A stretch of 17,187 nt of DNA from an uncultured Bacilli bacterium (lineage in GTDB: Bacteria > Bacillota_I > Bacilli_A > RF39 > UBA660), in contig CAKPIS010000011.1 of NCBI GenBank assembly GCA_934162425.1, positions 1-17,187 of the forward strand. The letters run 5' to 3'. Positions 1-7,724 of this stretch are shown piece after piece (the first letter of the stretch is position 1; the number at the start of each line of letters is the position of its first letter). A model generated the notes under the pieces. That model saw nothing but the letters and a program-made list of their open reading frames with translations. It ran no database searches and was not told the DNA's origin. A program made the translations under genes and the position numbers.

Positions 1-8
1 TCTTGCAT
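1..8 (-). CDS. 5' end of an unidentified gene leaving the window
   Basis: Only ATG-CAA-GA is inside the window, so the protein starts Met-Gln-(Asp/Glu). It is supported by a strong Shine-Dalgarno (AAAGGAG, ten bases before the ATG) and a good promoter further upstream. In B. subtilis the gene after ysxE is valS, so a valyl-tRNA synthetase is a contextual guess; nothing in the visible codons confirms it, and no T-box leader is seen. Confidence 0.45.
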
Positions 9-38
9 ATTTTATTTTCTCCTTTCTTTCTAAAAGGC

Positions 39-67
39 ACTATATACTAATTTAATTTTTAATGCAA
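39..67 (-). promoter_or_regulatory. Sigma-A-type promoter for the left-edge gene
   Basis: On the minus strand TTGCAT (62-67) and TATAGT (39-44) are separated by 17 bases and lie just upstream of the ribosome binding site of the gene starting at 8. The -35 box is part of an inverted repeat at 62-83 (ATGCAAA ... TTTGCAT), so a repressor could compete with polymerase here; that part is inference. Confidence 0.5.
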
Positions 68-140
68 ATGATATTTTTTGCATGCTTTTATTTACAAATT
101 TTTAATTTTTGCTATAGCAGATTAAACAATTTTTGTACAA

Positions 141-170
141 CTAAAAAATGCAGAATTTTATTTTCTGCAT
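141..170 (-). terminator. Rho-independent terminator after ysxE
   Basis: An 8-bp stem (ATGCAGAA 148-155 with TTCTGCAT 163-170) is followed on the minus strand by TTTTTTAG. It lies between the ysxE stop (394) and the promoter of the left-edge gene, as expected for the end of the spoVID-ysxE transcript. The other strand also has some T after the stem, so it may work weakly both ways. Confidence 0.55.
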
Positions 171-264
171 GTTATTTTACCATTTTCACAAATTTTAAAA
201 ATCGTACGACATAGTTCGACACACATAATAAACTTTTACATAAAATACTGTAAAGGTGATTAAT

Positions 265-453
265 ATGCGTTTTAACAACTTATTTGGAGGTAAACTTGCC
301 AAGTATTTAATATTAGTTATTGCTTTTTGCTTTATAACATTTTATCAAGCTATATTAACATTAATACTATGTGCAAGATTTCAGGTATTTCTTTTATTTA
401 TTGATATTCTTATCTTGTTCTTTGGAATATTTTGCCTCATTTTCCATAAATAA
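265..453 (+). CDS. Small hydrophobic membrane protein, unknown function
   Basis: A 62-residue protein is predicted from ATG 265, preceded by AAAGGTG (252-258) at good spacing; an upstream GTG at 256 lies inside that ribosome binding site and is less likely. After a short basic start (MRFNNLFGGKLAK) the protein is almost all hydrophobic, with two probable transmembrane helices (about residues 12-34 and 40-60) and a His-Lys end. It is the only gene on the plus strand in the left 13 kb. Its last 60 bases overlap the 3' end of ysxE tail to tail, so ysxE transcripts read on to the terminator at 141-170 would be antisense to it. No convincing promoter was found. I do not recognise a family; it could be a chance frame, but the ribosome binding site argues for translation. 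Confidence 0.4.
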   Translation: MRFNNLFGGKLAKYLILVIAFCFITFYQAILTLILCARFQVFLLFIDILILFFGIFCLIFHK

Positions 454-1317
454 ATTATCTGTTATATATAAATAATTACATAACTTACCTACATCTATAG
501 TAGATAATATCTCTTTAGTATTAAACTTTATTTTATCAGGTATAAAAAGGAGTATAAAAAGAAGCATTTTTTCTTCTTCTAATAATGGAAATTTTTTATT
601 ATACTCTTTATATAACTCATTAAAATCGTATTTGCTATAATTTTCTTTATATAATTTAATGAAATCATATATTGGTATATCTCTATATGATTTATTCCAA
701 CTTATTAATACATTATCATTAGATCTTAATATATGATCTACATCCAAATTATTATGAAGAAGAACTACTCTTTTTTTTCTTTTTTTACTCATTATTTCAT
801 ACCATTTTTCTAAAGAATTATGACAAAAATTAAGACATGAAAATATATTAGATGAGTTTCTTGCTAACATATAAAAAGATGGAGACATATATACGTTTTG
901 TTCAATTTCATTTAACAATTTATCATAATATGTAAATGTATCATTTATTTGTTCATTTAATTTTTCGTACATCTCTTTTATCTCATCTAAAGATGTATCT
1001 TTATAATACACTGTTTTATTATGAAGTAATGCATCCATCTTAATTAAATCACTTATTCTTTGTTCATCAGGCATATTAGTATTTTCTTCATATTCATAAA
1101 TATATCCCTTATCATTTAAATAAACTAACTTAGGTAAATAATTAAACCCTCTAGAATTTAAATAATTATAAATTTCTAATATATTGTTATTATTTTCTTT
1201 AGCCACAAATTTTTTATCATTATTATCGGTATATATAACAGATGAGGAATATAATTTACACTTTTTAATACTCCTAGAATAATTTTTTACTACTTCTTTA
1301 ATTAAACAATTATTCAT
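394..1317 (-). CDS. ysxE: YsxE/CotS-like spore coat protein with degenerate kinase fold
   Basis: This 307-residue protein resembles the aminoglycoside-phosphotransferase-fold coat proteins (CotS/YsxE/YutH). Identification rests on the C-terminal half, where a Brenner-like motif (LLHNNLDVDHIL, about 184-195) is followed by LISWNKSYRDIPIYDF, matching in order the usual HGD...N and IDW...DP.YDL motifs. The catalytic Asp of HGD is Asn190 here, the following Asn is not conserved, and IDW has become ISW, so a phosphotransfer function is unlikely and a structural or scaffolding role is inferred. The start codon overlaps the spoVID stop by 8 bases (ATGAATAA), showing coupling. The spoVID-ysxE pair is also adjacent in B. 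subtilis, which supports a role in spore coat assembly. The C-terminal tail is Lys/Glu/Asn-rich and overlaps the small plus-strand gene. Confidence 0.65.
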   Translation of the reverse strand: MNNCLIKEVVKNYSRSIKKCKLYSSSVIYTDNNDKKFVAKENNNNILEIYNYLNSRGFNYLPKLVYLNDKGYIYEYEENTNMPDEQRISDLIKMDALLHNKTVYYKDTSLDEIKEMYEKLNEQINDTFTYYDKLLNEIEQNVYMSPSFYMLARNSSNIFSCLNFCHNSLEKWYEIMSKKRKKRVVLLHNNLDVDHILRSNDNVLISWNKSYRDIPIYDFIKLYKENYSKYDFNELYKEYNKKFPLLEEEKMLLFILLFIPDKIKFNTKEILSTIDVGKLCNYLYITDNLFMENEAKYSKEQDKNINK

Positions 1318-2032
1318 TACTTACTGGTACTATTATTTTAGAACCCAATATTATATTATCTAAACTATTATATTTTTCTAATTCTTCTTTAGTAGTGTTA
1401 TATTTTTCTATAATAGTATCTATAGTCTCACTTTCTCTTACAATATGAACTTTATATGTTGCAAAAGAGTTTTCTTCTGATAAAAAACTAGAACTAATAT
1501 TATTAACTATTTCTTCTTTATTAAAGTTTTCATCTCTTTCTTCAGTTTTTTCATTATCTATATCTTTAACATCTTCTTTAATATCAATCACCTCTTCTTC
1601 TATATTATTTGTAGATGAACTTCTTTCATCTAATTTTTTTATACTAGGTATAACATCTTCTATATTTACCTTTTCTTCCTTTTTTTCTTCAGGTAAAGGC
1701 TTTTTAGCATAAACTAAATTATCTACTAATACATCAATATGTACCCTAAGATATACATCATCAACTATTTCATAATAAAAATCATCTATATCTATTTTTA
1801 CTTTAGATGCATCATATTTATCATCAAGTGTTATATCAAAATTAATATTGTTTTCAAATGATTCTTCATTAATACTTATTTCATTTATTTTATATTTACC
1901 ACTTACTGTAAATACTCCTACTATAGAATCATTATTTTCCATTTTTAAATTATGTTCAAGTGCTATTGAGGTAATTTCAAATATATTAGAATTTAAGTTA
2001 ATATCTTTAACAAAAGGTATTATTTGTTTCAT
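1310..2032 (-). CDS. spoVID: SpoVID-like spore coat assembly protein with LysM
   Basis: The 240-residue protein has three parts. Residues 1-105 resemble the SPOCS-type N-terminal domain of SpoVID (a GVFTVSGKY strand, later DDFYYEIVDDVYLRVHIDV). A Glu/Asp/Lys/Ser-rich low-complexity linker covers about 110-190. A LysM domain closes the protein (YKVHIVRESETIDTIIEKYN ... NIILGSKIIVPV). In Bacillus, SpoVID drives encasement of the spore by coat proteins and its LysM contacts forespore-envelope components. I choose ATG 2032 because AAAGGATG lies seven bases upstream; an in-frame ATG at 2041 sits inside that ribosome binding site. It is shorter than B. subtilis SpoVID (about 575 residues), mostly through a shorter linker. 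It lies between lon and ysxE, matching Bacillus synteny. No clear sigma-E promoter was found; CATATATA near 2055-2062 is a poor match. Confidence 0.7.
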   Translation of the reverse strand: MKQIIPFVKDINLNSNIFEITSIALEHNLKMENNDSIVGVFTVSGKYKINEISINEESFENNINFDITLDDKYDASKVKIDIDDFYYEIVDDVYLRVHIDVLVDNLVYAKKPLPEEKKEEKVNIEDVIPSIKKLDERSSSTNNIEEEVIDIKEDVKDIDNEKTEERDENFNKEEIVNNISSSFLSEENSFATYKVHIVRESETIDTIIEKYNTTKEELEKYNSLDNIILGSKIIVPVSNE

Positions 2033-2063
2033 ACATACCATCCTTTCTAGTTATATATATATG

Positions 2064-2096
2064 AAAAAAAAGTGAGAAAATGTTAGCTTTTCTTAC
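2064..2096 (-). terminator. Terminator at the 3' end of lon
   Basis: A 9-bp stem (2072-2080 with 2088-2096, one A-C mismatch in the minus-strand RNA) overlaps the lon stop codon and is followed by eight T on the minus strand. It should separate lon from the sporulation genes. Confidence 0.55.
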
Positions 2097-4419
2097 TTTT
2101 TTTAAATATTACATCATATATTTCTTTATAATCATCAACTAGTATAATATTTATATTATCTCTTACTTCTTTTGGTATATCTGATACGTCATGTTCATTT
2201 TTCTTTGGTATAAATATAGTTTTAACACCAGATCTATAAGCTCCTATAGACTTTTCTTTTAATCCTCCTATAGGAAGAACCTTACCAGTTAATGATATTT
2301 CTCCTGTCATAGCATAAGTCTTATCTACACATCTTTTTGTTACAGAACTTATAATTGCAGTTACAAGAGCACATCCTGCTGACGGACCATCTTTAGGTAC
2401 GGCAGCATCAAGTGCATTTATATGTATACATACCTTATCTAAAGCTTCTAAATCCACTTTATAATCTTTAGCATGACTTTTTATATGACCGAGTGCTATT
2501 TTTGCACTTTCCATCATAACATCACCTAAATTACCAGTTGCAATAAATTTTTCTTTAGATTCATATGTTACAACTTCTATTGGAAGCACTTCACCACCAA
2601 ACTTAGTATAAGCAAGTCCATTTACAACACCATAAGATGGTGTATCTAAAATACTGCTATCTTCATACTTTATCTTTCCTAAATACTCTTCTAACTTTTT
2701 ATCAGTTACTTTAGCATTTATAGTATCTAAGTTCTTATTTAACATATCTTTAACATATCTTCTAATTATCTTATTAATTACTCTATCTAATTCTCTTACG
2801 CCTGCTTCTTTAGTATAATTTCTAATTATTTTTAATATTATTTCATCACTAAATTTAATATTATCAGAAGTTAGCTTATAATCTTGCAAGCAAAGTTTAA
2901 TTAAATGTTCTTTTGCAATAAATAACTTTTCATATTCAGTATAACTAGATAAATTAATGATTTCTAATCTATCTCTTAACTCTGATGGAATTTGTTCTTC
3001 ATAATTTGCTGTTAATATAAACATAATTTTAGATAAGTCATATGCTTCTTCAACATAGTTATCATAGAACTTATTATTTTGCTGTGGGTCTAATACTTCA
3101 AGCAAGCTACTTGCAGGATCGCCTTTAATATCCTTTGTCATCTTATCTACTTCATCTATTAAGAATACAGGATTATTAGAACCACACTTTTTAAGTGCAT
3201 TAATAATTCTACCTGGATTAGCTCCCATATAAGTTCTTCTGTGTCCTATTATTTCAGCTGGATCATTTACTCCACCTACTGATATTTTAACAAATTTTCT
3301 ATTAATAGCATTTGCAATAGAAGATGCAAGTGATGTTTTACCAACACCTGGAGGACCTACTAAACAAATAATAGGAGATTTATTAGATACACTTCTTTTC
3401 TTAACAGCTAAATATTCTATAATTCTTTCTTTTATATCCTCTAATCCATAGTGACTTTCATCTAATTTTTCCTTAACTTCCTTTAAGTTAGTATTATCTT
3501 TTGTATATTTATTCCAAGGAAGACTAAGTAAAACATCAATGTAATTTCTGATTATACCAACTTCAGGAGAAGCTGATGGAGTTGACTCATATTTTTTCAA
3601 CTCTTTATTTAACTTTTCTATAATGTTACTTGGAGCCTTTAATTTAGCAATTTTATTTCTTATTTCTTCTGCATCATCATCTTTAGAAGAAACATCTCCT
3701 AATTCTTCTTTAATTAATCTTATTTTCTCTCTTAAGATAAATTCTTTTTGATTTTTATCAAGTTCTGTTTTAAGTTTTTTATCTATTGATTTTTCTATTT
3801 CAAATACATCTAATTCTTTTTGTATATCTTCTAAACACATCATAACCCTAGTATGAGGATTAATAGTTTCTAAAAATTCATGTTTTCTTTCAAAAGTAGA
3901 TGGCATATAATTTGCAATAACATCTGCTAATTTACTTACTCCGTCAATATTTTCAATACTAGATAATATACTATTTGATGCATAAGGAACTTTATTAATA
4001 TAGTTTTCTAATTCTCTTTTTAATTTTCTAACTAATATTTCTTCATCACTTTTATCTATTGCATATTTAGTTGGACTAGATACTTTGCATGCAAATACAT
4101 CATCTACTCCCTTATATTGCATATAAGAATCTATTTTAGCCCTTTTAATTCCTTCTATGGTAACTCTTATACAACCATTAGGCAAAACAGTTTTTTTAGT
4201 TACTTTTCCAACTACTCCAAGTCTTGGTAATTTATCTATTTGAACACTTTCATCTGAAAAATCTCTAGGTGATATAAGTATAACTAAACCATCATGATTT
4301 TCATTTGCAAGTTCTATTATCTTTGTGTCAAGTTCATCCATTAAATCTATTTTTAACTCTGCGTAAGGAAGCACAACAATTCCTCTTAATAGTATTACTG
4401 GTAAATCTGTTTTATTCAT
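2083..4419 (-). CDS. lon: ATP-dependent protease Lon (LonA type)
   Basis: Lon is the soluble AAA+ serine protease that degrades damaged and regulatory proteins. The 778-residue length is typical for LonA. The N-terminal substrate domain (from LPVILLRGIVVLPYAELKI to about residue 205) and a coiled-coil helical region precede the AAA+ module, with Walker A GPPGVGKT at 354-362 (Lys361) and Walker B VFLIDEVDKM. The protease domain contains the Ser680-Lys723 dyad (KDGPSAG; GGLKEK). All key residues are present, so it should be active. The start is fixed by GGAGG seven bases upstream of ATG 4419. It has its own sigma-A-type promoter in the 192-bp gap behind tig and its own terminator, so it appears to be transcribed alone. 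In B. subtilis clpX and lonB lie between tig and lonA; they are absent here. Confidence 0.97.
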   Translation of the reverse strand: MNKTDLPVILLRGIVVLPYAELKIDLMDELDTKIIELANENHDGLVILISPRDFSDESVQIDKLPRLGVVGKVTKKTVLPNGCIRVTIEGIKRAKIDSYMQYKGVDDVFACKVSSPTKYAIDKSDEEILVRKLKRELENYINKVPYASNSILSSIENIDGVSKLADVIANYMPSTFERKHEFLETINPHTRVMMCLEDIQKELDVFEIEKSIDKKLKTELDKNQKEFILREKIRLIKEELGDVSSKDDDAEEIRNKIAKLKAPSNIIEKLNKELKKYESTPSASPEVGIIRNYIDVLLSLPWNKYTKDNTNLKEVKEKLDESHYGLEDIKERIIEYLAVKKRSVSNKSPIICLVGPPGVGKTSLASSIANAINRKFVKISVGGVNDPAEIIGHRRTYMGANPGRIINALKKCGSNNPVFLIDEVDKMTKDIKGDPASSLLEVLDPQQNNKFYDNYVEEAYDLSKIMFILTANYEEQIPSELRDRLEIINLSSYTEYEKLFIAKEHLIKLCLQDYKLTSDNIKFSDEIILKIIRNYTKEAGVRELDRVINKIIRRYVKDMLNKNLDTINAKVTDKKLEEYLGKIKYEDSSILDTPSYGVVNGLAYTKFGGEVLPIEVVTYESKEKFIATGNLGDVMMESAKIALGHIKSHAKDYKVDLEALDKVCIHINALDAAVPKDGPSAGCALVTAIISSVTKRCVDKTYAMTGEISLTGKVLPIGGLKEKSIGAYRSGVKTIFIPKKNEHDVSDIPKEVRDNINIILVDDYKEIYDVIFKKSKKS

Positions 4420-4457
4420 AAAAAACCTCCATATGCAATTAACAAAATTTATCTTTT

Positions 4458-4485
4458 ATTATAAACTATGTATCTTAAAAGTCAA
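4458..4485 (-). promoter_or_regulatory. Sigma-A-type promoter of lon
   Basis: TTGACT (4480-4485) and TATAAT (4458-4463) with a 16-base spacer on the minus strand, about 40 bases from the lon start. Just upstream is a direct repeat of AAATTTCTT. No CtsR-type GGTCAAA heptads or CIRCE element are visible, so heat-shock control is not apparent. Confidence 0.6.
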
Positions 4486-4590
4486 GAAATTTAAGAAATT
4501 TAATTTAAGTAATTTTTGGAAAATTTTTACATTAAAAAAAGTAGTTTATACAAAGCCAATTTTATTTGTTTATATGCTACCATTGCATAA

Positions 4591-4613
4591 GAAAAAAACA
4601 TCAAAATGATGTT
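4591..4613 (-). terminator. Terminator at the 3' end of tig
   Basis: A perfect 7-bp stem (AACATCA/TGATGTT, 4597-4603 with 4607-4613) overlaps the tig stop codon and is followed by a run of T on the minus strand. Confidence 0.7.
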
Positions 4614-5877
4614 ATTTCTTGATTATCTCAATTACCTTACTAACCATTAAATCATATTTAAGCATATCTAATCCACCAAAAGCTTTAACATATTCATCTT
4701 TATCCATATTATGTTTTTTAGCCTTTTCTATGGCATCTTTTTCTGCTTCTTCATCAGTTACGCTAATCTTTTCTAATTTAATTATTTCATCAATTGCAAA
4801 ACGTAATTTAACTCTTTTTTCTGCTTCTTCATGCATTTGAGCTTCTAAAGCTTCTATATTTGAATTAGTAAATTTAAAGAATTGGTCTAATGTAACACCT
4901 TGCATCTTTAATTTTTCTTCATATTGCTTTACCATTCTATCTATTTCTTCATGAACTAATTCATGAGGAACTTCAACACTAGTTTCTTTAAGAAGAGCTT
5001 CAAATAAATCATCAACATATTTATTTTCTGCTTCAAATTCTTTGCTACTAGTCATAGCATCTTTAATAGTCTTTTTTAAATCGTCTAATGTTTTTACATC
5101 ATCTAATCCTAAATCTTTAAAGAACTCTTCATTTAATTCTGGATATACTTTAGTTTTAACTTCATGAACTAAAACTTTAAATGTAACAGGTTTACCCTTT
5201 AATTCTTCAGCATGATAATCTTTAGGGAATGTAACTTTTACATCCTTTTTATCACCGGCTTTAAGACCAATTAGTGCATCTTCAAAACCTGGTATAAATG
5301 AATTACTACCTATTTCAAGAGAGTAATTTTCACCCTTACCACCTTCAAAAGCTTTATCTCCATCAAAACCTTCAAAGTCAATAACAGCTGTATCACCTTT
5401 TTCTATTTTTCCATCTTTCACAGCTAAATCAGCATATTCTTTCTTTAACCTTTCTATTTCTTCTTCAACATCTTTATCAGTTACCTTAACACTTGGTTTT
5501 TTAACCTTTAAATCAGTATATTTGTTAAACTTAATTTCTGGTTTAGTAGTAAATATAAACTTATAAGTTACACCATCTGTATCTGCCTTATCTAAACTAA
5601 CAGAAGGTTGCATAATAATTTCATTTATATCTCCTTTAAAATCATCTAGTGCCTTTTTATAAGCTTCATTCATGTAAGAATCAACAGCTTCTACAACTAA
5701 AGCTTGCTTACCATATTTTTTCTCATAAACATCTCTTGGAGCTTTACCAGGTCTAAAGCCATCAATTTTAACAGTTTTAATTACTTTCTTAAATGTTTCA
5801 TCTAATTTCTTTTTCCATTCATCACCATCTATTGTAACAGTTACTTCATGGATGTTTTTAGCTTTGTTTTCTTCCAT
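4612..5877 (-). CDS. tig: Trigger factor, ribosome-bound chaperone and PPIase
   Basis: Trigger factor docks at the ribosomal exit tunnel and shields nascent chains. The 421-residue protein has all three domains. The N-terminal ribosome-binding domain carries the signature GFRPGKAPRDVYEKKYG at about residues 40-57. The FKBP-type prolyl isomerase domain is at about 155-240 (DTAVIDFEGF ... GSNSFIPGFEDALIGLKAGD). A long helical C-terminal substrate cradle ends in VIEIIKK. Length is normal for the family. The start at 5877 follows AGGAGG at good spacing and a clear promoter. The gene stands alone between greA and lon, each unit with its own promoter and terminator. Confidence 0.97.
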   Translation of the reverse strand: MEENKAKNIHEVTVTIDGDEWKKKLDETFKKVIKTVKIDGFRPGKAPRDVYEKKYGKQALVVEAVDSYMNEAYKKALDDFKGDINEIIMQPSVSLDKADTDGVTYKFIFTTKPEIKFNKYTDLKVKKPSVKVTDKDVEEEIERLKKEYADLAVKDGKIEKGDTAVIDFEGFDGDKAFEGGKGENYSLEIGSNSFIPGFEDALIGLKAGDKKDVKVTFPKDYHAEELKGKPVTFKVLVHEVKTKVYPELNEEFFKDLGLDDVKTLDDLKKTIKDAMTSSKEFEAENKYVDDLFEALLKETSVEVPHELVHEEIDRMVKQYEEKLKMQGVTLDQFFKFTNSNIEALEAQMHEEAEKRVKLRFAIDEIIKLEKISVTDEEAEKDAIEKAKKHNMDKDEYVKAFGGLDMLKYDLMVSKVIEIIKK

Positions 5878-5902
5878 TATTAATTCCTCCTAAAACATTA
5901 GT

Positions 5903-5931
5903 ATTATAACTTATTTAAAGTTCTTTTACAA
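5903..5931 (-). promoter_or_regulatory. Sigma-A-type promoter of tig
   Basis: TTGTAA (5926-5931) and TATAAT (5903-5908) with a 17-base spacer on the minus strand, 25 bases before the tig start. Confidence 0.65.
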
Positions 5932-5956
5932 GTATTAATTTAATATAGATGTGTAT

Positions 5957-5987
5957 TTAAAAAGATAGCAAAAAGTTATGCTACCTT
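5957..5987 (-). terminator. Terminator at the 3' end of greA
   Basis: An 8-bp stem with one G-U pair (AAGGTAGC/GCTATCTT, 5980-5987 with 5962-5969) spans the greA stop codon and is followed by T-rich sequence on the minus strand. Confidence 0.55.
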
Positions 5988-6446
5988 AACTATCTTAACA
6001 GAAAAACTTCCATTAGGACTTTCTACTAAAACAGTATCCCCTTCTTTTTTTCCCATTACCGCTACTGCTATAGGAGATTCATTAGAAATCTTATTTTCAA
6101 AAGGATCTGCTTCATTAGTACCTACTATAGAATATTCTTCTTCATCATCGTCATCATATAAAATAGTAACAACAGAACCAACTTTTACCTTACCATCATT
6201 ATTATTTTCTATAATAGTTGCATGCTCTAAAGTATATTCTATTTCTTTTATTCTAGCTTCTAATTTACCTTGTGCATCTCTTGCAGCTGAATATTCAGCA
6301 TTTTCAGATAAATCACCTTGTGCTCTAGCTTCTTTAAGGTCTTTAATTATTTGAGGACGTTTAACTGTTTTAGCTTCATTTAATTCTTCCTCTAATTTTA
6401 AAAAACCTTCACTAGTTAAATATATTTCTTTAAGATCTTTTTTCAT
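5976..6446 (-). CDS. greA: Transcription elongation factor GreA
   Basis: GreA enters the RNA polymerase secondary channel and stimulates cleavage of backtracked RNA. The 156-residue length is normal. The N-terminal coiled coil spans about residues 10-80, with the acidic tip in ARAQGDLSENAEYSAARDA supplying the Asp/Glu pair needed for cleavage. The C-terminal FKBP-like globular domain covers about 85-156 and ends with SPNGSFSVKIVKVA. GAGGTGA precedes ATG 6446 at good spacing. It follows trhP2 by 57 bases and has its own promoter, whose -35 box overlaps the trhP2 stop codon. In B. subtilis udk lies between trhP2 and greA; it is missing here. Confidence 0.96.
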   Translation of the reverse strand: MKKDLKEIYLTSEGFLKLEEELNEAKTVKRPQIIKDLKEARAQGDLSENAEYSAARDAQGKLEARIKEIEYTLEHATIIENNNDGKVKVGSVVTILYDDDDEEEYSIVGTNEADPFENKISNESPIAVAVMGKKEGDTVLVESPNGSFSVKIVKVA

Positions 6447-6478
6447 ATTAAATCACCTCGCAAATCAAACTGGTTATA

Positions 6479-6507
6479 ATAATACTACAAAAATTTAGTT
6501 TTGTCAA
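6479..6507 (-). promoter_or_regulatory. Sigma-A-type promoter of greA
   Basis: Consensus TTGACA (6502-6507) and TATTAT (6479-6484), 17 bases apart on the minus strand. The -35 box includes the TGA stop of trhP2. Confidence 0.6.
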
Positions 6508-7724
6508 TCTAAAAAGTTGACACGCATAATTGAATTCATAGGAACTGGTTTTTCACAATTTATTCTAACAAGCTCTCTTGGATGTCTTGCAGCATCAATT
6601 AATATACCATCTTCATCAAGTATTTCATTAATATTAAATGAATAATCTTCTATATTGTGACCAAAAATCGTAACCTTATCTCCTACTTTAAAAAAGTTTC
6701 TTTGTTCTATAACAGCTTGTTTTAAATATTTATCATACCATATAACAACACCTAAAAAGTCTTGATTAGAATCTTCTTGTCTTCCAATATAATACTGTTC
6801 ATTTTTACCTGCTTCTTTTTCATAAAACTGAGGTGCAACACTTCTATTACAACATCTATATAAGATTTTTATTGCTTTTTTTACATATTTATCATCTATT
6901 TTACCAGATAAATACATATCAATTAATCTTCTATAAGTACTAACTACAGTTGCAATATAATATATAGAACGCATTCTACCTTCCAACTTAAAAGACTTAA
7001 CACCAATATTTATCATATCACTTAAATATTCTACTAAAGATAAATCCTTAGGTGCTATAGAAAAGTTATCTTCTACCGATAATTTATTCTTATCTTTATC
7101 ATATAAATTAAAGTTAAATCTACATACCTGACAGCATCCACCTCTATTAGCATCACGATTAGTAAAATAATTAGATAAAACACATCTACCAGATATATTA
7201 GTACACATAGCACCATGCAAAAAACATTCTATTTCCATATTAGTATTTTTAATTATATCTTCTATATCAGCTTTAGAACACTCTCTTGCCAAAACAATTC
7301 TTTCTACCCCTAATTTTTCATAATACTTAAGAGCATCTTTATTAAGTACTGAAGCTTGAGTACTTAAGTGAAGTGCTAATTTAATATTATTCTTTTTAAC
7401 TAAATCTATTACTAAAGGATCACTAATTATTATTGCATCAACACCTATTTTTTCTAACTGTTTTAAGTAAGATAATAAATCTTTAGTATCTTCATTATGA
7501 AATACTATATTAATAGTTACATATACCTTACAATTATTTTCATGAGCAAAAGATACTCCCTCTTTTATTTCATCTAAAGAAAAGTTCTTAGCATTAGCCC
7601 TTAAACTATAATTTAATCCTCCAATATATACTGCATCTGCACCATATAAAATAGCCCATCTAAGCTTTTCTAGGCTTCCAGCTGGTGCAAGCAATTCTAC
7701 TTTTTTTCTACCCTTATTCATCAT
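6504..7724 (-). CDS. trhP2: U32-family tRNA U34 hydroxylation protein TrhP2
   Basis: Peptidase-U32-family protein of 406 residues. The N-terminal barrel starts KVELLAPAGSLEKLRWAILY-GADAVYIGG. The family signature is present as ECFLHGAMCTNISGRCVLS (about 166-184), and a later GGCCQVCRF adds cysteines that, with Cys175 and Cys182, could hold an iron-sulfur cluster. An internal KLEGRMRS segment and a small C-terminal beta domain (DKVTIFGHNIEDYSFN) are typical of the YrrO-like branch. In B. subtilis YrrN and YrrO (TrhP1/TrhP2) make 5-hydroxyuridine at tRNA position 34 from prephenate; they are not proven peptidases. The reading frame overlaps trhP1 by 11 bases. Two adjacent ATG codons follow AAGGTGA; the second, at 7721, has slightly better spacing. 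The neighbouring trmR supports the tRNA role. Confidence 0.88.
   Translation of the reverse strand: MMNKGRKKVELLAPAGSLEKLRWAILYGADAVYIGGLNYSLRANAKNFSLDEIKEGVSFAHENNCKVYVTINIVFHNEDTKDLLSYLKQLEKIGVDAIIISDPLVIDLVKKNNIKLALHLSTQASVLNKDALKYYEKLGVERIVLARECSKADIEDIIKNTNMEIECFLHGAMCTNISGRCVLSNYFTNRDANRGGCCQVCRFNFNLYDKDKNKLSVEDNFSIAPKDLSLVEYLSDMINIGVKSFKLEGRMRSIYYIATVVSTYRRLIDMYLSGKIDDKYVKKAIKILYRCCNRSVAPQFYEKEAGKNEQYYIGRQEDSNQDFLGVVIWYDKYLKQAVIEQRNFFKVGDKVTIFGHNIEDYSFNINEILDEDGILIDAARHPRELVRINCEKPVPMNSIMRVNFLD

Noticed and set aside
9..250. T-box leader for a possible valS at the left edge
   Set aside because: No T-box sequence (TGGNACCGCG-like), specifier stem or antiterminator could be seen; only two simple hairpins are present.
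1848..2075. Open frame on the plus strand opposite spoVID
   Set aside because: Antisense to a gene with clear domains; no ribosome binding site and no family features.
4484..4503. CtsR operator upstream of lon
   Set aside because: The AAATTTCTT direct repeat does not match the GGTCAAA heptads of CtsR.
4619..4840. Open frame on the plus strand opposite the 3' end of tig
   Set aside because: Antisense shadow of the trigger factor C-terminus; low-complexity Ser/Leu/Ile content typical of such shadows.
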